Source of the DNA: Gloeophyllum trabeum ATCC 11539
Taxonomy: Eukaryota; Basidiomycota; Agaricomycetes; Gloeophyllales; Gloeophyllaceae
Assembly (NCBI RefSeq): GCF_000344685.1
Contig: NW_006920413.1
Location: forward strand, 2,313,652-2,377,651
Reading direction: 5' to 3'
DNA: 64,000 nucleotides
Shown: one piece after another, positions 26,997-38,801 of the stretch
How the letters are laid out: every line of letters starts with the position of its first letter
Numbering within the stretch: position 1 is the first letter of the stretch
Made by a program: the position numbers and the translations under genes
The notes under the pieces: model-generated
Told to the model about the DNA's origin: nothing
Databases searched by the model: none
Seen by the model: the letters and a program-made list of their open reading frames with translations, nothing else

Positions 26997-28478
26997 ATGT
27001 CCGACCAACGCGATGCGCTCTACTACGATAGCTACTCAAGACCTAGTCGAGGAGGAACTCCATCAAGTGGTTTCTCTAGCATGGGACAGGGTGGGCGAAC
27101 AATGTTGCCTCCTCTCTCTACCGCTTTACAAACCTCACGTATTCCAGGTCTGTCTTTCGCGAAGTCATTAATGTTCATTTCATCTCAATTAGCGGACTTC
27201 TTTGTGAAATAGTGCCCAATGCATATCCCACTTACTATAATCAGCAACAACAGCCTTCTCAGAGCCGTAACGATTACAGCTCTGGAGCGTATGGTCAAGG
27301 CACATGGCCTTCTAATACCGGTATGTCTATCCTCGATATAACGCAGATTACGTACTTGATGCCGCTAGGAATCAGCGTCAAGCCAGTATCATCAATCTTC
27401 TTCCTATGGCGTATATCAAGATCCAAGGCAGGCTTCGCAACCCGTCTATTCCTCGTATCCATCTCGATCCTCACCTACCCTCGCGCATGTTAATCCAACT
27501 GACTCTCTAAGATTGCCCCCAATCAACATCCCCTCGCAAAGTAGCCGCGACGAGCGCTGGCAAGGTCTTCCGCAGAACTCCATGTCCACCCATCATGCTT
27601 CCCACACTGGGGCGGCCCATTATCAAGGCCACCAACCTACGCACCATTCCTCTCATTCGACCTCCAGCACCCTACGTGCCCCGACCGCCGGATACGCCGA
27701 TCCATACGGCCATTATCCCACTTACCAGCATTACGGACACCCTGAAGCGCCCGATCCAAGGCATCTACCAGCGGCTGTGCCGCCAGTGAACACCACGTCG
27801 CGTCTCTCCGCGCCTCCCCCGCGCATCTCTGTAGGAAGAGGTGTGCCTTCTAGAAATGAAATGCATTCATTCGCTCCTTACCCCGCACCCGCTCGTCCGA
27901 TACCACCACCTGGTCCTGCATATGTGGAGCCTGAGACGCCGGTCAACGAATCCACCATCAAGAAAAAGCGAAAGAGGGCCGACGCTGCTCAGCTCAAGGT
28001 GTTGAACGACGTCTACCAGCGCACGGCATTCCCCTCTACGGAGGAACGACAAGAACTGGCCAAGAAGCTGGATATGTCCGCGAGAAGTGTACAGATCTGG
28101 TACGTCCGGACTAGTTGCGACTCTACGTAATATTGAGTCGACTTTCTGGCTAGGTTCCAGAACAAGAGACAGGCGATGCGCCAGAGCAACCGTCAAGCCA
28201 ACCCTACCACTACGGCACATAACGACTTGAGCTCGCATCCTCTCCCGTCGCATGGCCCTATAGACAGTCCTGTATCCCCTGCGGGATACGTCGGTTCTCC
28301 CACTCCACCGATGTCCTCTGCCCGAGCTGTCCCAAGCAGCTCCTACATCTCGCGTTCACCGGAGGGCGTGGCCTTCCATAGCATGGGTCGTAGCCCTCAG
28401 TCCACACCCGCGCCACGTCGTGTGCACAGTCCAAATGAGCACGGCGGTGACCCGCGCAAGTGGAACCGTGGATATTGA
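26997..28478 (+). CDS. Homeodomain transcription factor
   Basis: Four exons (26997-27147, 27213-27320, 27376-28099, 28154-28478) give 435 residues. The N-terminal half is disordered, rich in Tyr, Gln, Ser and Pro, and begins MSDQRDALYYDSYSRP. The homeodomain, at about residues 305-365, reads KKKRKRADAAQLKVLNDVYQ, then TAFPSTEERQELAKKLDMS and ARSVQIW, with FQNKRQAMRQ after an intron. Recognition-helix residues W, F, N and R are intact. The tail is Ser/Pro-rich. It is a typical one-homeodomain regulator, not a mating-type HD1/HD2 pair: no partner gene or MIP flank is nearby. Mushroom hom1/hom2 or Yox1/Phx1-type relatives are possible; the exact orthologue is not determined. Confidence 0.9.
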
Positions 28479-29863
28479 TTTCATCGATGCATTCCACTGG
28501 CTAGACGGTATTCATATCACCTTTCTTCGAACCTCTTTATGGCTATGATTGTTCCGCAATGCGCATGCCCTACACTATGTTCTTCTATTGCTTTCATGTT
28601 ACTCCATGTTCCTTAATGTCCTCTTTGTTCTCTTTCGTGACGACACGGACTTCCTGATTCTGGTTTGCATCACGTTGTATTAAGGACATTCCTTGTATCG
28701 TACATAGGCTCTAGTTCTCGGTCTCGGATATTTCTCCTCTTCCCTGTTCGGGTTGGATCATCTCGTGCCTATATTTACTATTACCGTCATCTGTCGTTAA
28801 TGTTATTGCAAGCTGGCCGCTCGTCTGCAACTTCCAGGCTGCAAATGGGGGATTACGTCCGATATGAGAGCGTCGTCGCTGGCAACCCGAGATGTATTAA
28901 ATCGCGAAGCCGGATCATAAATAGCAGAGAAGTTTAATAGACGGAAGCATATGCCATTGAGATACTATGAATTATGGCATTAATAAAACGTCTGCTTGTC
29001 CGCGTTCTTGGACAGATGGCGGTGCCCCTTGAGCCGTAAATGGAACGAAATCTATCGATGCCCGATTGAAGCTTTACGATGGATGACAGAAGCAGATACG
29101 GGATAATCCGATACACAGGGAATCCGATGAAGAGCACGTGAATGCTAGCGCATGGTAAGGGTCATCGTACGTACCGCTCAAAGAAACACTACCACTGAGC
29201 TTCCCACTTGAAATGATGAGGGAGTCCATCCGGAGTATCCCCATGTTGCGGGATTAATGATACAGCCTAGTCGACCCGAATGCAGCCGTGCTCCAGCACT
29301 CGGGCACCCGCGCTCCGTTGGCCAGACGTGGGACGTGTCTCCATATCCTCGCAACGAAGGACTGACGTGAGTACCGCGGAGAGTGTACTATAGGGATGGC
29401 GATCGATAATGTTACCTTTGGACAGGGTAGGGGAAAAGGAGAACGCCTTAGGAACGTGTGAAGGATGTCGAGACTGTAGTTTCCGTGGAATAGGATATGG
29501 AACTGCTTCTATCCAGAGCTGACGCAAAGCGCTCTGGAACATCAGACTCGACCGAATGGGAGGGAAAAAAAGGTTCGGCATGGAAAATGCGGCATGCCCG
29601 CACTATTCAACGGCGGCCATTCTGCACATCATGGCGCCGGTTCATGGGCATCAGAATAAGCACCAGGATAACAGGAAAATATTGGCATTTAACTTTCCGG
29701 GAAGAGCAGCGCAGGGCACACAAACCAATAATCTGACATCCTCTGTCATCAGTCATGATTGTGGACCAAAAGGATGCAGGTTGTACGTTCACCTCCGCAC
29801 AACTGTGTCCATTTTGAATGTGGATAGTCCATAGACCACAGATATCCGTCAGTGCGCTGTTAT
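28479..29863. other. Intergenic region after the homeodomain gene
   Basis: The first few hundred bases are pyrimidine-rich and likely 3' UTR. Frames in the rest (for example 29497-29736 plus) lack family signatures. No repeat was recognised. Confidence 0.5.
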
Positions 29864-30175
29864 CTAGGCGCTCTCGCGCTGCTTTGCTTTCGAGGGAGAG
29901 GGACAGCCCCCATAGGCAGAAGATTGAAAGCGGGGTGGACTGCAACATCCTCTGCGCAAAAGGGGCCTCTTAGGCTTGCACTGCACCAAGGGTAAGGGTA
30001 AGTACAGTATACACCGCCGCGCCATCGACTCACGCCAGATGGAGACCCAAAAACAGGGCAAGGCGCCTGGTTGAACATTCCACCCCTGATAACTACTGTC
30101 AGACATAGCATGGGAGCTTGATGAGGACTCGGTTGACATGCTCGAATAGCCACTGTCATACTGACGCTGGATCAA
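29864..30175 (-). CDS. Tentative small Ser-rich ORF, unknown
   Basis: An uninterrupted 103-codon frame begins with MIQRQYDSGYSSMSTES, whose Ser/Tyr-rich composition resembles real disordered fungal protein. A well-formed intron (gtgagt at about 30036 to gtgcag, 53 bp) inside it would shift the frame to an early stop. The model is therefore unresolved: an unspliced small gene, one exon of a longer gene, or chance. Family not recognised. Confidence 0.2.
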   Translation of the reverse strand: MIQRQYDSGYSSMSTESSSSSHAMSDSSYQGWNVQPGALPCFWVSIWRESMARRCILYLPLPLVQCKPKRPLLRRGCCSPPRFQSSAYGGCPSPSKAKQRESA

Positions 30176-30748
30176 TCATCACCAAGGTCGTCCACGACGG
30201 AGCAGCAAGAGATATTGCCGAAGTCTGTCAACTACGGATTCCCGCCTTAGTTCAATGACATATCCTGGATAGGCCCAGGAGAAACGGATCCTCGTTGTAT
30301 CCGCGCGCATCTGCTACGCCGTGCGGCAACGTTAACGCAGTCTAGTCACGTCCTTATCCACCATAGGCAATGCATGGCAACTGAACGCTTTGTGCATGCT
30401 GCGGACGAAGTAGCACAATGCCACACACTCGTCCATGTCAGATCATCCTCGCACCGTACAGCGGAGGTCCTGTGGCCAGGTAGTCGCGTTGGCATACGCC
30501 TCGCGTTTCTGAACTTATAAGGAACGGCCACTCTCGGCCACTACGGTATCACCCGATGGTCACCTCCACGTGCTAAATCTTCTTACTCAATCTACTTTCG
30601 GATCTGCGGCCAATGATTGTCGCCGCAGTTCACACTAGTTTGCTTCCGTCAATTCAGACTGGCGACGATTAATGATACATGGGACCTGCGCATGGAGAGC
30701 GACTGTTGCGCAGAATAATTATGTCATGGTGCGGTATAGAGTATCTAC
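30176..30748. other. Intergenic region downstream of eEF3
   Basis: Only short frames are visible; no gene supported. The right end would hold the eEF3 3' UTR. Confidence 0.5.
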
Positions 30749-33700
30749 CTAGTCGCTATCAGTATCTTCAGGTTTCGGTCCCCCGTACGTCAGCCAGTTG
30801 AGCTTCCTGATCCTGCGCCGCTCCTCCTGGGCCTTCTGCTGGTTGCGAGTCAGCTTTTTCTTCTTCTTGGCCTGAGTCGATCCATTCGGCTTTTCCTCAT
30901 CGCCACTGCCGGCAGGAGTTCCCTGCGTAGAGGCCGCAGGGGTCTGTCCCCTCGACCTAGCTGGCGTGTTTACTCCACTGCCGAGGGGCGACTTCGCGTC
31001 TGCGAAGGCGTCTTCAAGAACCGCCACTTTGCCCTTCTGCGTCATCCGGCCACCTTCAATGTGCCAAATCTCGGAGCCTAGATCGCTCAAGGTTCAGTTC
31101 AAGCAAGATTCCTGGGACTGAGTTCACCTACACAGTGCCTTGACGAACTCTTCATTATGGGATATGATAACCTACGAACAACCATTCGAGCGTAAGCTTG
31201 AAGACAATGAGTTTTGACTTACTACCGCGCCAGCCCAGTCGCGTATAGCGACTGCTAGACCACCAAGAGCTTCGCGATCTAAGAAATTGCTCGGCTCGTC
31301 CAGTACGCAAATCTTTCCCAAAGTTAACCTCAGCCAAGAGACGATGATGGAAAGCATACCTGAGGATTGTTCCATAGACACGCTGCAATGACAAGCTTGA
31401 TTTTCTGACCTAGGTGCCAAGCCCCATCAGGCTAAAGAATTAGGTGACAACCATTTAATGTGACTTACCGCCTGATAAGCCAGAGATTTCGTTATACTGG
31501 GCGATGTCCCCGTCGAGGCCGACATCTTCCAGATGTTTGCGAACAATATGGAGAGAAGTGTCGCGCTGACCGGCCCCCTCCCGCGAGGACTCCAGATCGT
31601 CGAATTGCTGAACCAACTTCCCGAATCCTTTCGAGATCAACTCCTCCCGAGGAATCCACGTGTTGAATCGATGATCCAGACCCCGCCACTTAATTTCATA
31701 TTGCAGGGACTTCTTCAATTTCTGCCTGCCCATGATCAACTGAAAGAATGGAACATGAATGGTGTTCAGAGAGGTGGGACTTAGAGATACGGTGGAGCAT
31801 ACCTCGAGCTTCCGAGTGGTTCCATTCTTGCCCACAAAGGGAGTTTCGTAGAGCGCCTTTTCCTCGGGAGTCAGTACACGTGTGGCTTTCTCCAAAATCT
31901 CGCCTGAGCAGCAAGGACAGCGTCAGTGAGGGAGGGTCAAGGATGAAGTCGGGAACCAAGCACGCACGATCGTGTCCATCTTGGAATCGCCACTGAATGT
32001 ATTGCACCGGCGTCTTTTCCAGATGGCGTTCTATAGAGCGTGTAAGCCAGCGTGATACTCTAACTACTTGATAACCACTCGCCTATATGGTGCGTGGCAT
32101 GCTGAGCCACGTACCCAATACGAAGGGCCGGGTGTCTGTATACCGTCCCTTCCTGCGGTTCGGTCTCGCCCTGTCCTATATTCAGTATCTACGTAATGTT
32201 CAATGGGGCGATACAGACTGTTATTAGTTTGATTAGAGTCGACTTGCCCGCGCCGTTGGGTCCGATAACGCCGACACGGCTGTGGACGACCGAGAGATAT
32301 TAATACCAAAATCAATGCCGTTTCATCCGATGTGGATCGCTCACCTTGATAGGGACAGGCCACAGCTAACATTATATAAACTAGGTGTACTTTTCCCGGG
32401 ATAGGTGTACGTGCAGCTGGTGAGTTTGAGGATTGCCCGGGTATTACTCCGTACACCCATCAGGGATCCCGGTGGCGGAAATGCGAATTTGATAGAGGTA
32501 GCCGCGAGGGTATAGTAGGACTTGGCTTCGGGATGGTGGGAAACGAAGTTCGACAAATTACCTGGGTAGTATACAAGCTGGGCACCGCGCGTCAGCAAGA
32601 AGTAATAGCGAAGGGATGTACAACCAACCTTCTTCGACTCGTAGTGTATTATGTCTGTTGTTACATTATCCAAGAACCTAGCAGAAGTCAGCATCTGCGC
32701 GCTATAAGTCATGGTACCTGCGTACCCGGAGTCATGACTAACGATCAGACATGTCACATTCTTTTGCGCAGTAAGGTATTTCTCAAGCCATTGCACTGAG
32801 GCCCGGTCCAGCTATCCAGCTGTGAGAAAAGAAACCAGGGAAGGGATATGGGCCTACTTACATGATTAGTAGGCTAGCATAACACGATGAGTAGATTCGC
32901 CTAAGCAAAAACAGGCTGGCATACGCACCTCGTCAAGTAGCAGCAGATCGGCATTATGCAACATAGCTCTAGCGAGCTCCAACTTCATCTTCCAACCTCC
33001 GGAAAGGCCTCCAACATTCTCGGCCTGCCGAGCATCGTCGAAACCGACCTCGAGCAATTGGTCACGAATCCGTGAACGAGGTACTCCAGCCAGCGCCTTG
33101 TCTGCAGATCTCGCGTCTCAGAAAGCTTATCGCATGATATCAGCCGTTGAATTCTTACCCGCTGCAATGAAATCGATGACCGACAATGACCCGTCCTCGC
33201 CCTGTAGAGAATGCTCCACCATCACACACCTTAGCTGGTCCTGAGGCGGGAAATTCTCGACTTTGCCATCCCTTAGCTGCCGCATCAATGTTGACTTGCC
33301 GGAACCATTCGGGCCGAGGATACCGTAGCGCCTCCCACGGATCAAGCGAAGCTTTGTATGGGAAAGCAGTAGCAAGGCACCGTAGGCGAGCGAAAACACC
33401 GTGTCGCACAGAACTTCACCTTCCTCATCCGAACCAGTCTGAGTAGGAGCGTATTTAGCCTATTCAAAAGCATACATCAGCAAGAAACACCTCCTTGTGC
33501 ACGAGCAACGGCTTACACGGTCCACAGCAAGGAAGTGGGAGCGGACTCTATCCGCGAACGATGAGGCATCTTCCCCTGCAGGCAGCCACGGTTCCACGTA
33601 GACGCCAAGACACCTCTTCCACACCTCAGCATCATGGAAATACCTCTGATACACGAGATCGGCTACTAAAGACGCAGCGAACTGTAGGACTTGAGAGAAT

Positions 33701-35018
33701 AGAGAAAACTTTGGCGTGGGAGGACCATTCGGACTTATCGAGTATACCGTAACCAGTTCCTGCGGCAAGAGTGTCAGAAGGACTGAGGTCGTCTCAGCCT
33801 TCTCGGCTTCGAGATCACGTGGAATAGGTGGAGGCGCCGTCGCAGATGCGCCAGCTTTGTGTAGAGTATCGAGAGCAGTCTGCCCGAAAGCGCGAACCTG
33901 CCATAGGATGATCAGTGGGTGTCTGATGATAAGCTATACCGCAGAACTTACCTCTGGGAAGGCGGCGCCTTTAGCAATCCTCTCAACACCCTCGACAAGC
34001 GGGCTTAGGTGTGTAGCGGCAACTTTCGGATCACGGACAAGCTTAACAAGGTTATCGATTACCACTACTGTTCTGCGCTGCACCTCCATGCTCCGGTCAT
34101 TGAGGGCACGAAGTAACAGTGGAACAAGGACGGCCAGAGCTGGTGCCGTGACCTCGGATACAAACGTTGTTGAAGACAACGCCTTGATGCAAGCCGGGAC
34201 AGAGTCCGGATTCTGCATGCACTTCACGAGCATTGGAATGTGAGGGGTAAGGTCTGGGTTAGCTAGAGTCGTACAGAGCGCATTACCGCACTTGACCGCT
34301 GCGGAAGAAACCTGGAGGCCAGGGCATAAGAGAACTTCAATGACGGCATACCATTTCAACGTACCTCAGGCTTTGTATCGTGCATAGCAGATCCAACCGC
34401 AGGTAATATATTGACGAGTTCGTTCGCGACGGCATCGCGAGCAGTGCTCACAAAGCTCTTGATCGCATCCAATGCGCCGACCTTACTGCGCCATTTCCCT
34501 TTCTCGAGCACCTCCTGTAACGTTCCAAAGACTAATCTCGTTGACTCCGGCGGGAAAAGCTTCAAGATGGCCTTGTTCGCACTTGCAGCAGCTGAGCGGA
34601 CTACATCGCCCTTGTCCATGTAGAGCTCGTAGAGAATGGGGAGGGACGAAAGGAGAATGGGACCACTCGGTACACCTAATGTAATTGCTAGCGACTGGAA
34701 CCCGATTGCGGCGGACTCTCTTTCGTATCCGGACTTCTTGTTCGTGGCGAAGCCATGCAGTGCGGCCAGGACACCATCGTCTCTGATGCAATACTTTTCG
34801 TCAGGCCTTCGGGTATCGCAGATACAAGATGACTCACTCTAGCGACTGTAGACCTTTTTTCGATACTTCACGAGCCACCTTGTCCGCTGCCGCTTTGGCA
34901 TCTGACGAAAAATTCCGTAAATCGAGTCTGCTGTACGGAAAGCTTTACGCGACTTACCAGGGCCAGTGGGCGCAGATCGCAGGGCGTCCAGAAGGGAAGA
35001 CAAGGATTCAGTATTCAT
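30749..35018 (-). CDS. TEF3: Translation elongation factor 3 (eEF3), ABC-F ATPase
   Basis: A multi-exon gene of about 1050 residues, from ATG 35018 (MNTESLSSLLDALRSAP, a short first exon) to TAG 30749-30751. The order is classical. N-terminal HEAT repeats (about 33900-34850, with LHGFATNKKSGYERESAAIG and ALCTTLANPDLTPHIPMLVK) are followed by the four-helix region. ABC domain 1 has GILGPNGSGKST near 33310 and LSGGWKMKLELARAML. ABC domain 2 has GVIGPNGAGKSTLI near 32250 and is interrupted by the chromodomain-like insert YEIKWRGLDHRFNTWIPREEL (near 31630). Then come EISGLSGG, VLDEPSNFLDREALGGLAVA and a Lys-rich C-terminus (KKKKLTRNQQKAQEERRR) for ribosome binding. eEF3 is the fungal ATPase that drives E-site tRNA release in the cytosol; it is normally essential and highly expressed. 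Confidence 0.96.
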
Positions 35019-35650
35019 GATTGATATAGCGACAGGTGACATAACAGAAACGCCAAAGGCCCAGCGAGAAATCTATGGATATCCGATTAGAGATCGACGG
35101 CGAGGGTTCGTCTCGTGGCCCGTAGAAATACAGTCTATGTTGAAACAAAGGCCTCTATAAGAATGAGATGCTATCCTCGTTGTGGAACGCGAGAGACGAC
35201 GACGAGACCTCGCCAGCAGCAGCGAAAGCAGTTGTGCGCTGTGGACGGAACGGAATGAGCAAGCCTGCAGCGAAGGCCTCACCCAAAACGGACGGCGGGA
35301 AATTTTGACCCACGTGAGGACCAAGGCAGGATGGTGGCTGTGCTCGAAGAGCTGCCTTCAGCTTACGTAAGACGGAGAATCTAACCCATTCGCAAGGTTA
35401 GGGTCAAACGGATTTATAGCCCCCACAAGCTACCACTTTGTCGTGATTAGTGTAGTCCCAGTAGTCCAAGAGTAGAAAGAGGACAAAGTGTAGCCCTATG
35501 TAGTACATACAGAGTACCTATGAAGTACAAGAGGAGAGATGGAAGCACGGGATTCACTGGCAAGCCGGAACCGCAACCCTCTCAATCCAATAATCGTGTG
35601 ATGACACCCAAACCCTGCCATGCGGCTCGTGAATATAAGTCAATCACGTT
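35019..35650. other. Intergenic region between eEF3 and the GTPBP1-like gene
   Basis: About 630 bp holding the eEF3 promoter and the 3' end of the upstream gene, which lies on the same strand. No gene is visible. Confidence 0.6.
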
Positions 35651-38295
35651 CTACGTCACTTCGCGTACCTTTGTCTTCCCCTCCCTAAATAGCAGCTTCA
35701 TGCCTTCCTTGACAAACTCGGGGTGGGATATGAATTCGAACTTAACAGTGGCACGGTCACCCGTACGCAGGATCCCTTGAGGGTGATCCATATCCGTTAT
35801 CCGTACCGTCTGTCGTATAGCCTAAATCATTGATACGTGAGGATCCCTCCACGAACATTGACCGAAAGGAGACCCACTTACACCGCAATGTAACATAGCC
35901 TTCAGGGTGGCGCATCCCAGGATTACATCAAGCAAAGAAGGCATAAAAGAATTGTGAGCATACCTGATAGTTCTTCTGCAAGGTTGTATTATGGCTGAGG
36001 GAAAACTCTTATCAGGACGGCCCGCAGCGCATTGCAAATCGTTACGTACTACAGGATGAGCACTTGACCCTCGAACCTCCTAATCGCTATTAGTCAAATA
36101 CGGGGGGAAAAGGTTCAGCGATGACCAAATACTGCATTTGAATTGTGAAAGAATGTGTACCTCGCGGCGGTGTCTCCGTTTTATGTACAATCACCATGCC
36201 TTTCCTAACCGCTTGACGTCGTATCCGCTTCAGTGCGAAAGAAACGCACTGGCCGGCCTCCGCGGTCGTCACCGGCGCTCTAAGGGAAAGACGGCATCAA
36301 TCAGTTGTCCGCGGCGACCTTCGCCCACCACATGCACCATACCTCTTTCGCTGCATGCTCTTGATGACCGTGGACTGATAGTTCCCGTTCGAGTCAGGTC
36401 CCAGCAGGACCTGCTCGCCGGTCTTAACCGTGCCTCCGTTCAAGATACCATTGACGACAGTCCCAACATATGGCACAGACCAGACATCTGTGACGGAGTA
36501 CTGTATGATGCTCCGAAGTCAGGGAGGACTTAATTACCGACAGAAGAGAAGCTACGTGCCTCGAGCGGCTGATCATTCATGAATTTGGTGGTATCGTGCT
36601 CATCTGATGGGAGAAGGTTTAGAAATAGACGGACCTACATCCATCGATAGCAGATATATTGTCAAACAACAGAACAGTCGAACAGAGTCGACTTACGAAA
36701 TCTAATCCTTCGCCGGTGACGTTAGAAAGCTGAAATATTGGGCACAGACTAATCAGCCCTGATCAGTTCAATTCTGACAAACGGCTACAGGAATCACACG
36801 GAAACCCACCGCTCGTTTGCGAAAACTTGTGACAATTCGATAGCCATCTCTTTCGACTTCACAAATACCGGCGTTTTCCTGAGACGTACACCAGGTGAAA
36901 CGATATTCACGGAGTCGAGCAAGTGATGCGTACCGACAGCCGGGGCTCTTCAAAACTTTCACCACTTGCTTGATGGTTTCCGCCAGAATATTCGGAGGGG
37001 TCATGTCAACCTGTATTACGCTCGTCACATCAGTATACAATACATAGAATCCAACGGCCTCACTTTCGTAATACAAACAACCACCGGCACACTCAAAGCA
37101 AGAGAGATAGCGAGATGCTCTTTCGACATTCCGATCAGTCCGGCATTGGCACCGACCATGAGCATGACGCATGCCGGCGCTCCAGAGGTGAGGCCGTATA
37201 GCGTTGTCTTCAAATATTTCTCGTGTCCAGCGAGATCTACGACCCACCGCAAGTTAGATGAATCCGCTCCTGCAACAAGGTGGTGCGCCGTCCGCACCAA
37301 TGAATGACACAATCTTGGCAGCTTGCACGGAGATTTCCTCCCAGCCCATCTTCTCGCGTCGGATGGTGTCTAAATCCATGGAGTTCGCAGTCTTCGGTAG
37401 TATCGGTAAGCCATCTGGGGAGAATCCCAGTATCTACGGCGGCGTCGAATTTCTGAATATTGCCTGAATGAGCGGGCACGCAACTGACCTCCATTCCCAC
37501 ACTGGATGTCCTTCCAGTTTCTATCTCGTGCTTGTGCCGAAACAGTCCTACTCGTGCCCGGCCTCTTCCGTCATCCAGGCCGCCTAATGATATTCAAAAT
37601 ACCCTCACGGGATTGAATTGCTCCCAGACACGCACCTCGTGTTAGTACACCTAACGTTGTGGACTTGCCGCTGTCCACATTGCCAACTACGGCTACACGA
37701 ACTTCCGGGGTTAGCGCGACGCTTGGAGGAGGTAATCGAAGCAACAGGGCCGCGCGAGCCTGCCCTGTCACCGCCCTGTGCAGTATGGACGCCTTGCCCC
37801 CCACTTCCTCGGTGCATGCAACAACCTCTTTACATAGCGTGTCGACCTCCTCCAATGTCCTTGTCACGCCAGACCATCCCGGACCATCTAATGGTTCGCC
37901 ACTGAAGAGTCTTGTGTTCGGGGGTCGAGTTCCTATGCGGAAGATGCACTCCCCCTTTGCTCTCGTCAGCAGCTGAGCGATCATATCTCTCGCACGATCA
38001 TGATCTGCTTCAATTCCGGATAACAGGAGCGTCTGGAGTCCACATTAATTATGGGGACCCTTATAGTATTGCATTGACACACCTGTATCTCCAATTGCAT
38101 CCCCTCCAGATCATTGCTGTTGCCATTCTCCCCAGACGCACTGGACTCGCCCTCCGGCTTCACCTCTACTGGCGCAGGACGTATTGGTCTCTTGTTCTCC
38201 TTATCCACATCTATTAGCCCTTGAGCACGCTGCCTTGATACCTCGCGATCGTGTATCTCCTCGATCTCGTTCTGGAAGTCACGGAGCTTCGACAT
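35651..38295 (-). CDS. GTPBP1-like translational GTPase
   Basis: A multi-exon gene starting [18 protein letters not shown] (ATG 38293-38295; an in-frame upstream Met at 38337 is possible) and ending at TAG 35651-35653. G motifs are intact: [13 protein letters not shown] (G1, near 37680), [20 protein letters not shown] (G3, near 37230) and CITKVD (G4). The block [19 protein letters not shown] is diagnostic of the GTPBP1/GTPBP2 branch. Domain II/III sequences follow ([38 protein letters not shown]), then a C-terminal YQAMLHCGAIRQT block and [14 protein letters not shown]. Animal GTPBP1 is an eEF1A-like GTPase linked to slow elongation and exosome-dependent mRNA decay; a similar role in fungi is inference. 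It sits head-to-tail with eEF3. Confidence 0.92.
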
Positions 38296-38801
38296 GGTGG
38301 TAAAGGATAATGTGGCTAGGGCCACCAGCCGCCACAAGTACTCAAGGGAATCAACCCGAGTCAGTGGACTGTATTGCCTTCCCCAGACCGGGTAATGATT
38401 GACGGGTACTCACCTAGTCACGTCACCCTTCTGACTCGTCACATTGGATCGCGTATTGCCTCCTTTGGATGCTTTGGCCACAAACGTTCGAAGGAGCTCC
38501 TGCGCGTGTAACCGAGCATTGGTTCTGCAGCGAAGGGGGGGAAATAGCAATCGAAATCACGATGAAATACGGCTCTTGAGAGGCGAAAAGCCCTATCGAT
38601 GCAACCTGGGCGTTGTGGGCGTTCGGTGGGCTTGGGCGAATTCTGCGTACAATGATCGTGCATAATCACGTGCTCGCCGCGTGGCCCCCCGCAGTGGTTC
38701 AGCATGGAGGCGTCGTTGTAGACAAGACTGCACTTCTTGCTGTATCTCTACGTGCAATATCTTGCTTGAAGAGCTCTTGGTGCTACTCTGGATGTATCTC
38801 T
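38296..38801. other. Divergent promoter region
   Basis: The GTPBP1-like gene reads leftward and the coiled-coil gene rightward from this 506-bp region, which should carry both promoters. No gene is supported inside. Confidence 0.6.

Noticed and set aside
26997..28478. Mating-type HD locus
   Set aside because: Only one homeodomain gene, no divergently read HD partner and no MIP-like neighbour.
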